Source of the DNA: Monarcha castaneiventris obscurior
Taxonomy: Eukaryota > Chordata > Aves > Passeriformes > Monarchidae
Length of the DNA: 64,000 bases
Assembly (NCBI GenBank): GCA_026261815.1
Contig: JAMPIT010000434.1
Span: forward strand, 12,831,001-12,895,000
Direction: 5' to 3'
Made by a program: the position numbers and the translations under genes. The notes beneath the pieces are model-generated. The model had not been told where the DNA came from. It saw nothing but the letters and a program-made list of their open reading frames with translations, and searched no databases. Shown one piece after another: positions 17,924 to 38,200 of this stretch (its first letter is position 1; every line of letters starts with the position of its first letter).

Positions 17924-18680
17924 GTGAGTGAGAACGGCTCTCCGGGAGCGTAGACACCGCGGATAGATGCGTGCTCGAGGGCCGGTTCTGCTCCTTCATC
18001 CCTTGCCTGCTCTAGAGCCGTTCCCCTCTACTGCGCGGGCCCAGGGAACGCCTGACTGCCAGGGCAGACACCCGCTGCAGCGGGGGCTGCTCTGCACTCC
18101 CGATAAGCTGGCCTCTTCCCGCAGGAACTGACTCGGGACAGACCGGTGCTGCGCTCCGACACTTCGTGCCCGTGCCCCGCGTCCCGCGTCCCGAGCTTGA
18201 CCCTGCTGAGCAGCGCCGTTCCGGCTGTGACACAGGCGCGGGCCTAAGGACGCGGTGGAGCCCCGGCCCCCAAAAACACAGGCCGCCTAAGGAACTGGAT
18301 CCTGCGGGGCCCCGCCGGCGAGGAGGGCCGCCTTGACTTGGAGGGGCGCACGGGGGGCAGCGGAACAGCTTTCCGGCCCCTCGCCCAGTTAGGGACCGGC
18401 AAAAGAACAGCGGGGCGCGGTGCGGCTGCCGGTCCCATTCCTTGGCTTCTCCCACGGGCGGCCTCACCCGGCGCGTCGGCCGCACTGGGAGCTTCGAGCT
18501 GGGCGGGCTGGGATGCGGGAGCGGGACACGAGTCCCGGACCATGCGGGTCCCCTCGGAGCGGCGTCCCGGAGCTGCGGGAGGCCCTGTTGCGGAGGGCGG
18601 CGCTGCCACTGGGCTAGCGACGGTGCCCGCTCTCGCTCCCCGTGCCCAGTGCCGCCTGACGGCCGCGCTCTGCCCGCAGG

Positions 18681-18735
18681 GACGCTGCCACGGCTGCGGC
18701 TCTGGGGAGTCGGACCACGCCGTTCACCGGGAGCC
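18681..18735 (+). pseudogene. STRC: Possible further STRC relic exon (tentative)
   Basis: After a CCCGCAG acceptor one frame reads GTLPRLRLWGVGP, loosely like the human GNLQQLLLWGVRHN segment, and a GTGAGC follows at 18736. The RHNLSW part of the same human segment is matched better by the block at 18966, so this may be chance similarity in GC-rich DNA. Confidence 0.25.
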
Positions 18736-20082
18736 TGGTGAGCGCGGAGCTGCTGTGGCGGGGCGGCTCCGGCAGCACCGAGGAAGCGGCCGCTCCCGGG
18801 AGCGGATTGGGATCGGATGTGAGCCCTGCTGGGTTCCCTGACAGGACGGGACAGGCAATGAGCCATGCCGCATGCCCCGGCCATGGGCAGCGGGCCCCGG
18901 TCCTCAGACACCGGCTCCTCTGGGCCGCACCGGATCAGCGGCTGTTGACCAGTGCTGTCTTTCAGGGCCTTCCGCCACAATGTCAGCTGGGGTGCCCGGG
19001 TTTCGCGGCCGGGGTGCTCCCTGCCCCACCGCCTTTCCCCGGCTGCCCCCGGCCCCGTTCCCCGGGAAGCAGCGGCTGTGCCCTGGGGCCAGGGCTCGCT
19101 CCTGCCGCCTGCACTGAAGGCTGTGTGCATCGACAGCGTCCCCGGGCTGCCGGGCGTCTCCAACTTCATCGTCTACTTCAACCTCTTCAACAGCTTCTGA
19201 GGCTTCGGCCAGCGCCCGGGGGACCCGGGGGCCGCCTGTGTCAACGCAGCCTGGTGGCTATCTCCCGGTGAGGGGGACTCGGCGTGGGTCTGCCGGGAGC
19301 GCGACCCTGCCCAGTTCAGTGCCACGGTCTGCAGCAACACCTGGGCCCCGAGGGAGAACCCCGGGCCCCAGCAAGCCGTACTGTCCCCAGCAGGGACAAA
19401 GGGAAGTCTTCACCCTGAGCCAGAGCTCTGACCCCCAGGGCGTTGGGGCTGACCGCTCCCAACCACTGGTGGCTGAGCAGAGCACATGCACCAGTCCTGC
19501 TCCCACCCACCCTTTGTCCCTGCATCCTTATTATTGTAGCAAGGCTGCCACAGACCCACTGTGGGACATTGAGCAAGGAGCTCTGAGGGAAGGTGTGGAT
19601 TGCACAGGCAGTGCGATCTTGCTCTCTCTCCTGCAGCCCGTGCTCTAGGACCTGCTCCAGGACAGTGAGGGTGCTCTTGCCTTTGAGATCTTGGTGCAGG
19701 CACTGCCCATCCTGGATAGGCTGGCTACAACCCATCCAGGATCCTGAGAAGCATGGGACCCACTGGCTCCTGCTCTCCCACTGCCTGGGTGCTCAGACAT
19801 TTCCAACAGGAGCACCTTCAGATGCCAGAGGAGACCTTCCAGGGTCTGCTGCTCAGTGTGGGACCTGAGGCCATGCAGCGCTTCCTGGCCCTGCATGGGG
19901 AGGTGGCCAGGGTGATTGGGATGGGGCAGGAGGTGCAGAGCCCATGTGTGGTGGCTGTGAAGCCTTGTGATGGGGGGGAAATCCGAGTGGTGCCTCTGCA
20001 GGGGGACAGGGTGCTGGGAGGTGAGTGGGGTGGTGAGTACTGGGGTAAGAAGAAGCCTGAGCCGTGGCTACAGCAGCGCGTG

Positions 20083-20088
20083 TTTATG
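20083..20088 (-). terminator. CKMT1: Possible CKMT1 poly(A) signal (CATAAA)
   Basis: The minus strand reads CATAAA 115 bp beyond the CKMT1 stop. It is a weak, known variant of AATAAA. If used, the CKMT1 3' UTR ends next to, or antisense to, the last STRC-like block. Confidence 0.3.
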
Positions 20089-20202
20089 GGGTCTGACCTG
20101 ACGCATTGTGGGTAACAGGATGCAGCAACATGCTGGGCACAGAGATCGCACAAGCTACAGGGGGACCTGGCTCCCACAGCGCTGGCGCTGCCACAGTCCC
20201 AC

Positions 20203-29142
<8,940 letters not shown>

Positions 29143-29187
29143 GGCGGAGCGGCGGAGCAAGCGCGCCGGGGCGGGCAGCGGACGTGA

Positions 29188-29220
29188 GGGGAATGGGAAC
29201 GGGAATGGGAACGGGAACGG
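29188..29220 (+). repeat. GGGAAC/GGGAAT hexanucleotide repeat in CKMT1 5' region
   Basis: Five tandem units of GGGAAY within 50-80 bp upstream of the CKMT1 ATG. On the minus strand it encodes a PFPFPF-like string if translated from the upstream ATG, which argues against that start. Confidence 0.8.
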
Positions 29221-29940
29221 CGGCGGGGCGCACGGGGGGCGGGGAGCCGGCGGGGCACGGGGGGGGCCTGGCGGCACCGCCACCTGCTTGGCTGCCCCGC
29301 CCCGCCACGCCCCGCCCCACCGAGGCCGCCGCCGCTTTCAGCACCGCTCGCCGGACAGCGCCGGAGGGGCGGCTGTGCCGAGACCGCCCGCTCCGCCCCG
29401 GGACCCGCGCCTCGGAGCCCCTCGCCGCGCCCCGGGGCGGGGGGGAGCGGCCGGGTCAAAGTTCGTCCACCTGGAGCCGGGGGCGGCGACGGCGGCTCCT
29501 CGACGGAATGCGGCCCGTGATGGGTCGGGGGGTCGAGGGCCGGTTCTCGGCGGTCACCAGCCCTCCCACAGTGCTCCGTGCCCGCCACACCGGCAGAGCA
29601 GGGAGCGCGCCGCGTTCGCCACCGCAGACCTCCGCGGGACGGGAGCTGCCGGCGCACCGCTGGGCTGCTCCGGCACACGGGAAGCGGCCGCCCGGTAGAA
29701 CCGCGCGCGCAGCCCGGTACGGCCGCTAGGGCCGCGTGTCCCGCCCGGTGCCGCCGCGCGCTCGCCGTTACAGCGCGGACCCGGCGCGCGGCCCGCGCCC
29801 ACGTGCGCGCGGCGCGCCTGCCCGGCTGCAGCTCCCGCCGCCGCCGCCAGGGGCCGCCACGCTGCGCCCGCTCGCGTCCGGGCCGGCCCGCCTCCTCCGC
29901 GCCGATTGGCTGCCTGCGGCCGTCAGCGGGCGCTGATTGG

Positions 29941-29983
29941 CTGGCGGCAGCGCCCGCAGCGCAGGGTGCGCTCGGAGGCCGCA
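29941..29983 (+). other. PPIP5K1: Probable PPIP5K1 noncoding first exon (3' end at 29983)
   Basis: CAG followed by GTGAGC at 29984 is a near-perfect donor in the CpG island, just after two CCAAT motifs and 5.2 kb before the first coding exon at 35231. The exon's 5' end cannot be seen. Transcript data would be needed to prove it belongs to PPIP5K1. Confidence 0.4.
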
Positions 29984-30113
29984 GGTGAGCGGAGGGAAAT
30001 GGCGGCGCCTGGCGTGGCGCCCCCTGCTGCCGCCGGCGGGGGCAGGGGCGGCCCAGGGGCCGGGGACAGGGCCGGGGCCGGGGCGGGGAGCGAAGCGAAA
30101 CGAAAGGCGGGGA

Positions 30114-30134
30114 GGGGTAGGGGTAGGGGTAGGG
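30114..30134 (+). repeat. GGGGTA triplet repeat, potential G-quadruplex
   Basis: Three copies of GGGGTA followed by GGG give four G-tracts separated by two-base TA loops. This can form an intramolecular G-quadruplex and resembles a variant telomere repeat. It lies in the presumed first intron of PPIP5K1, 130 bp after the donor at 29983. Confidence 0.8.
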
Positions 30135-31222
30135 CGGCCGGTCGCGCCGCTGCTGGGCCCTGTTTGTCGGCGGCTGTCGGGGAGCGCCGGGAGGGCGGCA
30201 GCGGCGGCGCCACGGGGCGGCGCGGCCCGGTCCCCTGCCGCCCCCGCCGCCCGCCGCCGCCACTCGCCTGCGCCTGCCGAGCCCGGGGTCCGGCCCCGCA
30301 CGGCGAGGGAGCTCCACCCGACTCGGGCGCAGCGGCGGTCGAGGCTCGTCCAGGCCGCCCGGGGCCGCCGCGCTCGGCCTGTTCGTGCCGGCGCGGTGCT
30401 GGTGCCTGCCCGCTGTCGGAGCAGCGGCCGCTCGCCCTGTGCAGGGCTCCTTGCGGTCGCACCGCTCTCCTGGCCCGGTCCCGGCCCCTGCCCCTGCTCC
30501 GGGGCCGCTCTCTCCCCCGAGCCTGGCGGGCTGGCGTTTGTGAAGCCCCCACGGTGTGCGCGGGGTAGAGCGGCAGCGGCCCCCCGCAAGAAACCCTCAG
30601 TGACAGCGACCGTGTCGGGGGAATTCCGCTGCTGAGGAGTTTCACGCTTTAGCGACTTAACGAAACGTATTAAATATTTCCTTATGAACAATGTAGTACA
30701 CGGACGGGTCTCGCCGCTGTGCGCGGCACAGCACTGCTCAGTGTGCGGGGTAAACCAAGATTCTGCAGGAGGTCTTTAGGAGGAGCTGAGCAGGAGCTGT
30801 GCAGTGCCCCGCAATACTTAATGCTCCCCTCTGCTCCGCCTGCCGTGTTTGCAGCTCTTGTGTTCGGCCTCACTGAAAGTGCTGCTTGAATAGGCTGAAC
30901 TTGACTTCACCTTCCTGGCTGTGAACACCTTGAACGCCTGTGTTACCAGAACAGAGGAATTTCTCTGATACACCATGTCCAAATAGTTGTAATCATTAAC
31001 TCTAGAATGGGTGTTCTCTCTGTTCTGAAGCAATTAAGTGCCCATGATAAGAGCACAGGTTTCACCATTTTTAAGTATGGAATTAACCTTAATGCAAAAG
31101 CCCTTGTGACAGCGGAAGTAACTCTGTGTATCACTGGTCATGCAAAGGTGTGTCACTGGTCATGCATGCAAAGCTGCTTCCCTGCTCAGGGCCTAAGCTT
31201 CAAAGGTTGGGTTTTTTGGACT

Positions 31223-31246
31223 GGTTGGTTGGTTGGTTGGTTGGTT
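31223..31246 (+). repeat. (GGTT)6 microsatellite
   Basis: Six uninterrupted GGTT units, just after a T6 run. Confidence 0.9.
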
Positions 31247-34129
31247 GTAGGGCCATCAGCAGTTTCAGGTAGTTCTACAAGATATTGCCAGCATTAGTGC
31301 TTTAAAATGCCAGCTACGTGTATTCTTAGAAGTCATGATCCTGCCTGTGCCTGACCTGGCTTGGCTGGGCTGTGAGTCTCTAAGTTGGATCATCCTTGCA
31401 GGCTTTCTACATGCCAGGGTAACCCAAATTCCTGCTACCAGCAATATGATGAGCTGTGTTCCTGTCTGTCAGCCCAACACTACAGAGACTGCATCTGCAT
31501 CTGCACCTTTGGTTTAAAAACCAAAATGAAACAAAACCCTGACAGGCAAACCCACTCTTTGGTTGGTTAATGCCCACTGAGTACAAACTTAATACAAGAC
31601 CTAATCACACTCTTAAATGTCTGGTGCCTCAGAAGCAGGGCACACAGAATCTCTTTACTTTGTGAGCACCCTTATCTGAACAGCACTGGAATGATCTGCT
31701 GGGGAACCGGAAAACAGTTTATTATCTCATTTCTTATCACTAATACAGGGCAGTCTAGGGACCTGAATCAGTTCGAGGACATCAGAGGCAAGGTCTATGG
31801 CTCCATTTAGGGTTGGGTGTCAGCAGATATTTGGATTGCTGATTGGGTGATTATGGTAACCTTTGGTATGACTGTGCAGCAGATCACAGCTGCCCTTCTT
31901 GGAAGTGCAGCAGGAAAGTCTTTAGCTGCAGCGGCTGGCATGTACTTCTTCCTGTATCTGTGACAGGACTACCAAGCCTGAATATTCTGACTCAAAGCCA
32001 GAATCATCTTTACCTTTTGTGTGCATATGCCGGAGCTGCACTAATGCTCTTGTCTCCCTTGGATGATACAGTCAGCAGCATTAACTCAACACTGAATTTT
32101 CTTGCTATGATTAGTGAGAAGTGAGGCCCATAGCACTCTCAGCAGCTGGGAACTGAGCGAAATGTGTGGCTTCCATGAGCAGTTAGCTCAGCAGTCATCA
32201 TGCTGTGGTTAGTGTGAAAAGGTGTGGGCTGTGTGCTGTGCAGGAACCTGTAAGGGTTCCATAATGGCAATTGCCACCTTCTGGCGTATGAGCCCTGTGA
32301 CAGTTCAGCACTAGAGCTGGCTCAGATGTGGTGGGTAAACCTCCTGCCACTGTCCTTAGATACCAGAATAGAGCTCCACTTGCTTGTGTCCATTTAAGAG
32401 CAGCAGTCTGAGTTTTTGATGCCTTAATTATGCCTATAGCAAAAAGTTTTGTTTCATTAAGAGCGTGTAGTTGCTTGGTATAAGTCTACGGTAAGGAATC
32501 TGCTTTTAAGAAAAACTAGAAAAAGGTTCTGGTTAACCTTCTGCCCACACCTGAAATCATGAGGCTTTCCTTACTGACATCATGGGCATGCCTGATCTAT
32601 CAGTGGGTGTCAGCTTCAGTGAGGCTCTGAGTTTTTACCTGATTTGAGTATGGTGTGTCATGGCCTTGAGACAGAGCTGTAGAGCAAGGAAGAGAATTTT
32701 CTCTGGAATAGGAGCAGGAACACGGAGAAGTTGTTACTTTCTGAGTTCTTAGGGCAAAGGTTTTCCTGCTGCTTGATCTGTTTTTTTCCAGGAGGGAGGG
32801 GCGAGTAAAGGATTGGAGAAAATAACCCTCCTCCTCCTTTTGCATAGTTTGCTTCACTTCATTAAATCATCAGCCATCAAGCTGATAGTGTACCTGCTAA
32901 GGGGTCATTCTGCACTGGTGTGCTGAGGCAGCAGGACACAGGCATGAAAATGGTTCCTGAGTATGTTGGGAATCCTACTCTTGTCCTCTGCTGGAGCTAG
33001 CAGGGCTGTATGGAGTGCACAATAAATGCCTCTGTAGCCTGGTCTGCCGACGCTGTTCCTCCCACTAGCAGCGAGCACTGATGCTGAGTTACAGCTCTGA
33101 CTGTTGCTGATTGAGACATTTCAGTGCCAGATGTGTGCTGTGCTTTGAGGATTTTGTGGGAACAGCAGCACTGGGTTCGGTGCATGGGAGTAAGATGGAG
33201 GAGATCATCCTTGGTGTGGTATGTAAAAAGTCCAGGCTTGCTGTGTCCCCTCTGTGGTTTCTGTTGGGTTGGTGTCTGCTCCCCCAGTAGATCCAGCGTG
33301 GCAGCTGATGGGCTTGTGCACAACCAGTGCCTGGTAGTGTGGCTGCGGGTCCTTGTCTGGTGCACTTCTGCTCCAGCACTTTCTCTGAGCACTTACCTGT
33401 TACATTTCCTGCCGTTTCTGGGACCACGCTGCCTTTCTGCCTGGAGGCCTGCATTATTCTACCCTTATTTCCAAGGGAATTTCACAAGCAGCTGGATTGC
33501 TCTGGATTGTCTTTTGCGTTTCCCACCCTACTCAGATGAACTGAGGCAATCTTCTGTTGTTGTTCCCAGTGAGGGGGTTCTTGCCTGCCCTGGTGCTGTG
33601 CTGGCAGCAGGCTGATGGCTTTGGGGTGTGCCTCCTATTGCTGCCCGAGGACTGGGAACTGACAGCTGTATGTGGCAATGCTGTGTCCTGCTGTGTCCTG
33701 GCTGTAAGGAAAGGCATCACTAAAGAGGAGGAAATTCAGTAACTCTTAATCTAGGGAATGCTGGAAATCATGTGAGAACATAAGAAGCAGCAGTAGAGAG
33801 TGTCTCATGTCCACTTTTAGGAAGTATTTAATAACATGAGGTGTTCACAATGTCCTCTCCTCAACGTTGCCCTTACTTACACAGGAGGAATGCTTTTGGC
33901 CACTTCATAATTAGGAAAAGCAAGTGAAAGACACCTTCTTGACACTTGTGTGGGCGTGGCTTAGGTCAGTGGTGAACAGCTGTGTCCTTGGCATGTACAG
34001 GTCAGTTGAATGGTGTGTTCAGACTCTGTCCCTTCTGGGGCAGGCAGTGCTGCTCTTGTAGGTGATAGTGAAGGACATGCTCCTTTCCTGGTATTTCTAA
34101 CTCACAGCATATATTCAGCAGCTGGTCAA

Positions 34130-34645
34130 AGGAAGTGATTGTTCCACTCTGCTCTGCACTGGTGCAGCCTCACCTTGAGTTCTGGGGCAGTTTTGGTTAC
34201 TGCAATATAAAAAACACATTAAGCATTAGAGAGCTTCCAAAGGAGGGCCACGAGGATGGGAAAGGGTCTGGAGGGGCCTTATGAGGAGTGGCTGAGATCA
34301 CACAGCCTGGAGGAGACTGAGAGGAGACCTCATTGCAGTCTTCAACATCCTCCCAAGAGGCAGCCAAGGAGCAGCTCTGATCTCTTTGTGGCTGGTGACA
34401 GGACCTGAGGAAACAGCTGGTGCTGAGTCAGGGGAGATTTTAAGTTGGGTATCAGGAAAAGGGATTTTTCCCCAGAGGGTGTTTGAGCACTGGAACAGGC
34501 TCCCCAGGGAAGTGGTCACAGCACTAAGCCTGTCTTAAGTTCAAGAAGCCTGTGGACAATGCTCTCAGACACATGGTGGGGTTCTTGGGGTGTCCATACA
34601 GGGCCGGGAGCTGGACTCGATGGATCCCTTCTGTGGTTCTGTGCC
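34130..34645 (+). mobile_element. CR1 LINE 3' fragment, sense
   Basis: About 500 bp with the typical order of an avian CR1 3' part: 'tgcagcctcaccttgagt', 'aaaggagggccacgagga', 'ggaggagactgagaggagac', 'gtttgagcactggaacaggc', 'ccagggaagtggtcacagca', ending in a TGTGGTTCTGTG tail. There is no coding capacity. It is a diverged, 5'-truncated copy. Confidence 0.9.
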
Positions 34646-35258
34646 AGCTTGCAAACCCAGACACTCTGACCTGCAACCCAAACTGTTGCTGATGCTCCCT
34701 GCATCCTGTTTCCCTGTCATAGAGTTTTCACTTGTTTTCCCTCCTCCTTGCAAACTCCTGCACCCCTCAAACTGTTCTCTCTGTTACCGTAGGTCTTCTT
34801 GAGCTGAAAGGATGAAAATTGGCAATTGGAAAGTCACTGTCACTGACCTGAGCTTTCTCCTGACTTCTGGAGTCCCAGTTGATGTCGTTGGGCATATGAG
34901 TCTGCAAGAGTGTGCCCTGTGCCTGTCCATGATTTAGGCAGCGGCTGGACATGCATCACTGTAAGGGTTACATGATTTCAGTGCTGGTGATGACACTGTG
35001 CAAGGGGGTTAGTTGGAAAATGGAGCTGCTTATCTAAAATGTTCCAGAATTACAGATCCCCTCCCACCCTGGGAGTGTCTTCCTATTTCTTCCTTTTGTG
35101 CTGGGCAGCACCATCCCTCATGCCAGATCAGTCCCTGCCCTCCCCACCATCACTTGTTTCCATCACGCAGCTGGCCCTGGGATCGCCCTGCATCTGACCT
35201 CTCTCTCCCTTCTGCACACTGTAATTCCAGAGCGGGATGGTTGGCCACCGAAGCTGCA

Positions 35259-38200
35259 ATGTCGTCCCCGACGACCTCCAGTGAGGGAGAGAACTCCACT
35301 CCCAGGTTTGTTGTTGGTTCTAGAGATGATGAGACAGAATTGCTGGGATCAAACATGAAGACAGACGAAACCGATTTCTTTGAAGATGATGAAGAGGAGG
35401 AGTCGGTAAGGAGGTCCCAGAATTCTGGGCTGGAGCACCTGTGCGGAATCCCTGGGTCTCAGCCAGGTTTTGCATGGTTGCTGCTGAGGCTGCAGGTAGT
35501 TGGGACTGCAGGGGACACAGCACCTGGCTGTGTGGCACAGCCGTGGGACACGACAGTGGCATTTATGGTAGGACACACTGTGTCGTGCTGCTGTGCTCAC
35601 TGCCTCAGGAAATCCAGCGTTTTTGCTTGCAGGTCTGATTTGGGAAAACTAGTGGATTTCTTTGTTCTAGAAACTTAACCTGACACTCCTGTAAACTTTT
35701 CTGTTTCACCAGGGAGATTTTTGAGGAAGACTCTGGCACATGTGAAAAGGGCAAAGGTGTCTCTGCAGAAAGAAAACATTAATTTTTTTCTGTAACCTCC
35801 AGGAACAGTATGCAGAAAAAGTGATCTCCAGCTCCTGGCTGCTTTTGGCCCTTATTCAGTGTTGTATTAAATGCTACTAAAGTGATCTCTGTCTTCCCCT
35901 CTGTCAGCCACCAGAACGGCAGATCGTGGTGGGAATCTGTGCCATGACCAAAAAGTCCAAGTCAAAGCCCATGACACAGATTCTGGAACGTCTGTGCAAG
36001 TTCGAGTACATCACAGTGGTGATCATGGGGGAAGATGTTATTCTGAATGAACCGGTGGAGAACTGGCCCTCTTGTGACTGCCTGATATCCTTCCACTCCA
36101 AAGGTAACACATCTGTAGCAGGCGTTAGCCTGCTTAAGCTGTGGGCAAGGGAGTTTCCTTTCAGCCTTCCCCTCTGTCCTCACCCTGTATTTCAGGATTC
36201 CCCCTGGATAAGGCAGTTGCTTATGCCAAGCTGTGCAAGCCATTTCTGATCAACGATCTTGATATGCAGTATTACATCCAGGACAGGTGGGTGTCTGTGA
36301 GCCGCTAAAGCCCCTTCCCTCTTCTGGTTCTTCTCAGCATGCTGTGCAAACTTCATTTTTCTGGTCACAAATGAGTGAGATGAGGAGGAAGGGGACCTTA
36401 TCAGTGGCTTTTTGGGGTTTCTCCAAAGCATGGAAGGGAATGGCTTTGAGGGTAAAACCACTGAGACCATGTAAAACCATGTTTTGTTTTCTAGTGTAAA
36501 TGTCTTGTAAGGAGTGGCTGGCATGTAGTTAGTGGAAGAGTTCTCACAGAACCAGGCCACCATGACTAAAGCAAAAAGACTAGGCTCTGAGCAGGAGAGC
36601 CAAGTGGTGAGCTGGGGCTCTGGGTCAGAAATTGGGAGCAAGGCTGGGTCAGAATCTGTGGAATGTGTGTTGGTCAGACATGAGGTTTCTCAGTCATCTG
36701 TTGGTAGAGGCCACCAACAGCCAGGTACTTCAGCTCTTATACCCAGGCTCTTATACCCAGCCCTAGTGTGTGACTAGGGCTCCTAACAGATCCTAAACCT
36801 CCTGCCCTGTCTTTGGGGTGATGACCAGTGTTATGTGGGTGCTGGCAGGCATCCCAAGGTGTAACTAGTGAAAGAATTGGGGTTTGCCCCTTGACACAAA
36901 ATGAAAGAAGGCTCTGCTGCTTCTGCCTGACTTGGGCACTGGACAGCTTGGCATGGCAGGGCACTGTCCAAGAGGGCAGATCTGAGCAGGTGGCATGTAC
37001 TGGGTGCACTGCTGTGCTTTGGGCACGTGCTAATAATTGAGTGTCCATGTTTAGGCCAGGTAGAGATTTACTCTGGGGCTTTTGTATCCGGAGCAGGACT
37101 GAGGCAAACCCCATAGCCTGTAGGACTCATCCAGAGAGTATGTGCTGAGAAGTACCTGCAGTCTGTCTTGATGCATTTTTGTGTTCATTTGACTCTGTTC
37201 TTCATCAGTGGGAGTGAAGTCTTTCCCTTGACGTGTACTGAGGACCTGCTAGACTCTTCTCACACTGCTTCTGTCCTCTACAGGCGTGAAGTGTATCGGA
37301 TCCTTCAAGAAGAGGGAATAGACCTGCCCCGCTATGCTGTGCTCAATCGAGATCCTGACAGACCAGAAGGTCAGTGTCCAAGCTCTACTGAAAGCCATTT
37401 CCCCAGGCTCTGCTATTTAAGATAGTCTGCAGAGAACAGATGCTGGCAGTCACCTCGAAGAGGCCTGACTCATAAGTCTGTTGGGTTTTCTTGTGGGCAA
37501 AGGTCCCAAGAGCAAAACTGTCTGGGCCTGGAAGGGGCTGTGGCTGCACTAGGACTGCCTCACCTTTCCTGATGTGCTGCTGCTGTGCTCTGTCTTCAGA
37601 GTGCAACTTGGTGGAAGGAGAGGACCATGTGGAGGTAAACGGAGCTGTTTTCCCAAAGCCATTTGTAGAGAAGCCAGTCAGTGCTGAAGACCACAATGTG
37701 TACATTTACTACCCGACGTCAGCAGGTGGGGGCAGCCAGCGGCTCTTCCGTAAGGTGAGGAGGGGTCTCCAGAGGTGGTGTTGGAGCCAACAGATCTGAG
37801 ACCCATGTGGCTTCAGGAAGGAGTGTTGGGGCAGGTGAAGGGGAAGGGAAGGTTTTGTGTTGGGGAAGTTTAGACCTTCTCAGAACTTTTAGTTCAACCT
37901 CATCTACCTGGGAACCACAGAAGGACATATTTTAGTGGTAGTGCTGACTTCACCTTCCCCATCCTCTTGGTGACCTGTATCCTCTAGTCATGGAGCACTG
38001 TGTCCCTTTCTGAATTGTGTGTTGCTTTTTCCAGATCATCTCCTGGGTTTATCAAGATGAATTTTTCAAAAAACCTGTGTTCCTGTCCCTTAACATCATT
38101 TTTGCCCTTCCCATATTAGTGTAGCCTGCACATGTGATAAAGGCAGTATTTATTCCTAGATTCCACAGGAAATCTGCCCTTACTCACTTCCCCCACTTTT

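Larger units (their letters stand above)
17851..20020 (+). pseudogene. STRC: Stereocilin (STRC) relic: N-terminal half only, with in-frame stops
   Basis: Several plus-strand exons resemble stereocilin, a mesothelin-superfamily protein that links hair-cell stereocilia. Exon 17851-17923 carries ATG at 17860 and the leader MAASLPSLGMLLLLVLRDPNP with a GTGAGT donor. A block from 18966 reads AFRHNVSWG (human RHNLSWD), then GVSNFIVYFNLFNSF, an in-frame TGA at 19198-19200, then CVNAAWWL...ERDPAQFSATVCSN, matching the human CQTAVWYAV...FLDAICSN region. A block from 19637 reads PVL-stop-DLLQ (TAG at 19646 where human has Trp), then ILVQ. A block 19810-20020 reads EHLQMPEETFQGLLLSVG and MQRFLALHG, with intact CAG acceptor and GTGAGT donor. 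The intron between the last two blocks would start with GC, not GT. Everything after about human residue 860 is missing: CKMT1 ends tail-to-tail 180 bp further on. Position and strand match STRC in human. Confidence 0.75.
29143..30640. promoter_or_regulatory. Divergent CpG-island promoter of CKMT1 and PPIP5K1
   Basis: The CKMT1 start (29142, minus) and a probable PPIP5K1 noncoding first exon (ending 29983, plus) face away from each other across a strong CpG island. ATTGG motifs at 29905-29909 and 29936-29940 (CCAAT on the minus strand) lie just upstream of that exon's donor. No TATA box is visible. All long open frames here, including 505 codons on the minus strand, are GC artefacts. Confidence 0.55.
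30641..35230. other. PPIP5K1: PPIP5K1 intron 1, distal part
   Basis: Ordinary intronic sequence with lower GC. It holds a GGTT microsatellite at 31223-31246 and a CR1 fragment at 34130-34645. A 17-bp segment (TCACTGGTCATGCAAAG-like) occurs twice near 31131-31172. No exon or RNA gene was recognised. Confidence 0.5.

Noticed and set aside
19700..19809. Clear frameshift in the STRC relic
   Set aside because: The frame change can be explained by an intron with a GC donor, so I do not count it as a proven lesion.
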